Positions 30,864 through 32,583 of a stretch of DNA of 32,583 nt are shown here, one piece after another. How positions within the stretch are numbered: the first letter of the stretch is position 1; each line of letters starts with the position of its first letter. Under the pieces are notes generated by a model. The model did not search any database. It saw only the letters and a program-made list of their open reading frames with translations, and was not told the origin of the DNA. Source of the DNA: an uncultured Bacilli bacterium. Lineage in GTDB: Bacteria; Bacillota_I; Bacilli_A; RF39; UBA660. Both the position numbers and the translations under genes were made by a program. The stretch covers positions 1 to 32,583 of the forward strand of contig CANQAU010000005.1 in assembly GCA_947588935.1 (NCBI GenBank), in the 5' to 3' direction.

Positions 30864-31030
30864 TTTTTTTATTAAAGTCTATCCCAATAGTTCCTAATAC
30901 TAAAATTTTTTTATCGGTATTTTCCACTATCTCATTAATAATGTATAATTCATTAGTTTATCAAATACTTCTGTCGCATTTTTCTAGTTTCGCTTGGATT
31001 TGATATATAGTAATTTTCAGTTGTTGTTTT
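30859..31030 (-). pseudogene. Possible decayed gene fragment (two adjoining frames)
   Basis: Two short minus-strand reading frames abut: one reads ENYYISNPSETRKMRQKYLIN and stops (30953), the next, one base out of frame, reads NELYIINEIVENTDKKILVL then GTIGIDFNKKI and stops at 30859. Joined by a single-base change they would form a plausible coding tail of about 55 residues that ends at an intrinsic terminator. No family is recognised. It lies in the 405-base gap between thyA and the plus-strand gene; the rest of that gap (31034-31145) holds only AT-rich sequence. Coding likeness in AT-rich DNA can arise by chance. Confidence 0.35.
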
Positions 31031-31145
31031 TTACAAAAATCAGTTCTAAATTACTCCTGATTTATAGTCTTTTTTATTATTAGTAATATTACAAATTAGA
31101 AGCGTATGGTATCAAAAATATCGATATATATTTATAAGTAAATTG

Positions 31146-31154
31146 TGCTATAAT
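31146..31154 (+). promoter_or_regulatory. Extended -10 promoter of the plus-strand orphan gene
   Basis: TGCTATAAT lies 18 bases upstream of the ATG at 31173. The -35 area is AT-rich without a clear hexamer, and the ribosome site is weak (GATGAT). Confidence 0.5.
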
Positions 31155-31172
31155 TAATTTAGATGATTTATT

Positions 31173-32363
31173 ATGAAGAAGAAAAAAGTTTTGCTACTAG
31201 CTATAATTTTTATGGTTATTGTTGTAACTTGTATCTTATTGTATCCTAATGGTTTATCCAAAAATATACCTCATAAAATACCATTAGATGATAAAAGATT
31301 TTATCAAATTTATCAAAAACTTCAACCCTATACATATAGTCAAAATAGAATGAATGGAATAGATAGTTTTACAACTTCAGAACTTACAGAAATTGCTCTT
31401 ACAGAATTAAATGATGACGATTTTAAATTTGAAGGAAATGGAGATTTTATTAATTACTACTCTATTGATAAAGAAAAGCTAGACGACAATTTAAAAAAAT
31501 ATTTTGGGCAGGAAATTCATGTAGATTATGATATGAATCAAAGCTATCTTTTACCAAATACCCATTTTGATGACGGATCAGGTTTTAATTTTATACGTTA
31601 CGATAAAGGCGAAAATAAATACATAGGTCAGTTTGGAGGAGTTGGAGGATTATCCTTTACACCAAAATTAAAATTAAGTAAAATTTTTGAAGCAACAATA
31701 AAAGATGACACAATAACTATTAAAGAAAAAGTTATTTATTATAAGAATATATCTGATCCATATGACATCAAACAAATTATAGATATCTACAGTGATAGGA
31801 ATATGCAAGAAAAAATAGATAGAAAAATATATAATTCTGAAAACATTGATGAATATACTATTTCAGTAGATGATTATTTAGATGATGCTACAATTATTAT
31901 TACAACTTTTAAAAAGAACCAAAAAACAAATGAATTTTATTTTGAAAAAAGTTATATTGAAGGCGATGACGTAGAAAATGATATCCAAGCAATAACTTGC
32001 AATAGTGAAGATAATGGTCACAATATGAATAAATATGTTTTTTATTTTATTAATGGTCTTGTAAATGAAATCAAATATACTTCAATCATAGATTATTCAT
32101 ATTATTTTTCAGAGGAAGAATTAAAAGAGAATCCATGTATAACATCTAGTGGACAGGTCTATTATTATTGTGACTGGAATAAATATATATGTAATAATAA
32201 TCAAGTTGTTTGTAATATTGGATATGATCAAGATGAGATTGAAGTTTCCAAATATGCGGATACATTAGAAAAAGCTGAAATAATTGGCTTAGATAGATAT
32301 TATGGAAAAAATGCCATAGAAGTTGTGTCGATTGCAGAAAAAGAAGAACTTCATTGTGAATAA
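31173..32363 (+). CDS. Uncharacterised membrane-anchored extracellular protein
   Basis: A 396-residue protein with an N-terminal hydrophobic signal-anchor (MKKKKVLLLAIIFMVIVVTC, about residues 5-26). The cysteine near 20 sits in VVTC, a poor lipobox (Thr at -1), so a lipoprotein is possible but not supported. The rest is acidic and Asn/Asp/Lys/Tyr-rich, probably beta-rich and extracytoplasmic, with a GQFGGVGGLSFTPKLK turn-rich segment (about 149-164) and several cysteines near the C-terminus (CITSSGQVYYYCDW, then YICNNNQVVC). No family is recognised. It is on the plus strand, flanked by AT-rich gaps, has its own promoter and terminator, and neighbours an integrase remnant. It may be acquired DNA. 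Confidence 0.7.
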   Translation: MKKKKVLLLAIIFMVIVVTCILLYPNGLSKNIPHKIPLDDKRFYQIYQKLQPYTYSQNRMNGIDSFTTSELTEIALTELNDDDFKFEGNGDFINYYSIDKEKLDDNLKKYFGQEIHVDYDMNQSYLLPNTHFDDGSGFNFIRYDKGENKYIGQFGGVGGLSFTPKLKLSKIFEATIKDDTITIKEKVIYYKNISDPYDIKQIIDIYSDRNMQEKIDRKIYNSENIDEYTISVDDYLDDATIIITTFKKNQKTNEFYFEKSYIEGDDVENDIQAITCNSEDNGHNMNKYVFYFINGLVNEIKYTSIIDYSYYFSEEELKENPCITSSGQVYYYCDWNKYICNNNQVVCNIGYDQDEIEVSKYADTLEKAEIIGLDRYYGKNAIEVVSIAEKEELHCE

Positions 32364-32379
32364 TAATTTAATAAAAGGA

Positions 32380-32426
32380 AAAAGACGTTAAAGATAGCAT
32401 TTATATTCTTAACGTCTTTTCTTTCT
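32380..32426 (+). terminator. Intrinsic terminator of the orphan surface-protein gene
   Basis: AAAAGACGTTAA (32380-32391) pairs perfectly with TTAACGTCTTTT (32409-32420) around a 17-base loop, followed by a T-rich tract. Confidence 0.8.
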
Positions 32427-32489
32427 TTATTGTAATTTCAACCGCACCACTTTTAATAAATTAATTCTATATCAAAAGGACACTTATAG

Positions 32490-32573
32490 TCAAATATTTT
32501 TTAGGCTTCCATTTACCTTTCCTGCTTCAAAACAATATTGGTAAACGCTACCTCTTTTTCTAATATTAATCAT
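32490..32573 (-). pseudogene. Remnant of a tyrosine recombinase (integrase) N-terminus
   Basis: From the ATG at 32573 the minus strand encodes 27 residues, MINIRKRGSVYQYCFEAGKV then NGSLKNI, before TGA at 32490. This matches the start of the Arm-type DNA-binding domain of phage and conjugative-element integrases (IRKRGxxWQYxFExxKVNGKRK). A real protein would continue with a G-F-x-T-K-K-E-A segment and the catalytic domain; neither follows. No functional integrase is present, so this is a truncated leftover. The stretch from 32427 to 32489 shows nothing else. Confidence 0.7.
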
Positions 32574-32583
32574 TTTATCACTT

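Noticed and set aside
31034-31075. Plus-strand terminator-like hairpin (AATCAG with CTGATT, then Ts)
   Set aside because: Short stem with a 13-base loop and no plus-strand gene upstream; likely chance in AT-rich sequence.
1-32583. CRISPR array, tRNA or rRNA genes, intact insertion sequence
   Set aside because: No regularly spaced repeats, cloverleaf-like blocks or transposase genes were seen on reading the gaps; all gaps over 100 bases were inspected.

Overview
The window reads as chromosomal DNA from an AT-rich, low-GC Gram-positive bacterium of the Bacilli, probably one of the reduced-genome gut lineages related to Erysipelotrichales, RF39 or Acholeplasmatales. This rests on gene content (GerQ, WalJ, RlmH, YchF, DUF951, Soj/Spo0J, YitT) and on Bacillus-like neighbourhoods. 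A GerQ-type coat protein points to a spore-forming ancestry. TGA is an ordinary stop, and RF2 keeps its programmed frameshift, so the standard bacterial code applies. Almost everything is on the minus strand; gerQ, lemA and the unknown gene at the right end are the exceptions.

Left part (1-3443): the start of ftsX, then ftsE (cell-division ABC system), a YitT-family membrane protein, gerQ, a small metallo-beta-lactamase-fold hydrolase and a LemA-family protein.

Central replication/translation block (3456-16791, all minus): a packed run rplI-dnaB-(LysM/G5/M23 peptidase)-walJ-rlmH-ung; a lone HipA-like kinase-fold gene; the rpsF-ssb-rpsR operon with a structured leader; and parA-parB-mscS-DUF951-abgT-ychF-BI-1. 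In Bacillus many of these flank oriC on one side, but noc, rsmG and mnmG are missing here. tilS-ftsH, normally on the other side of oriC, follows directly.

Middle right (16881-26337): an unknown 156-residue gene, ftsH and tilS; a five-gene cluster made of a secreted cysteine-containing protein, an ABC ATPase and three multi-pass membrane proteins; then a second YitT gene translationally coupled to prfB, which has a clear +1 frameshift site.

Right part (26409-32583): an unknown helical protein with a kinase-like C-terminal region; a dTMP operon thyA-(nucleotidyltransferase/dCMP deaminase/HIT fusion)-dfrA, in which the deaminase would make dUMP, ThyA would convert it to dTMP and DHFR would recycle the folate; an AT-rich strip with decayed coding fragments; an orphan plus-strand membrane-anchored protein; and a 27-codon remnant of a tyrosine integrase N-terminus at the edge. 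This end looks like a site of past mobile-element traffic.

The genome is compact. Genes overlap by ATGA, several stop codons lie inside terminator stems or loops, and most promoters are extended -10 (TGnTATAAT) with weak -35 boxes. The most unusual items are the three-domain deaminase fusion, the divergent ThyA, the secreted-protein/ABC cluster, two kinase-fold orphans and the integrase remnant.
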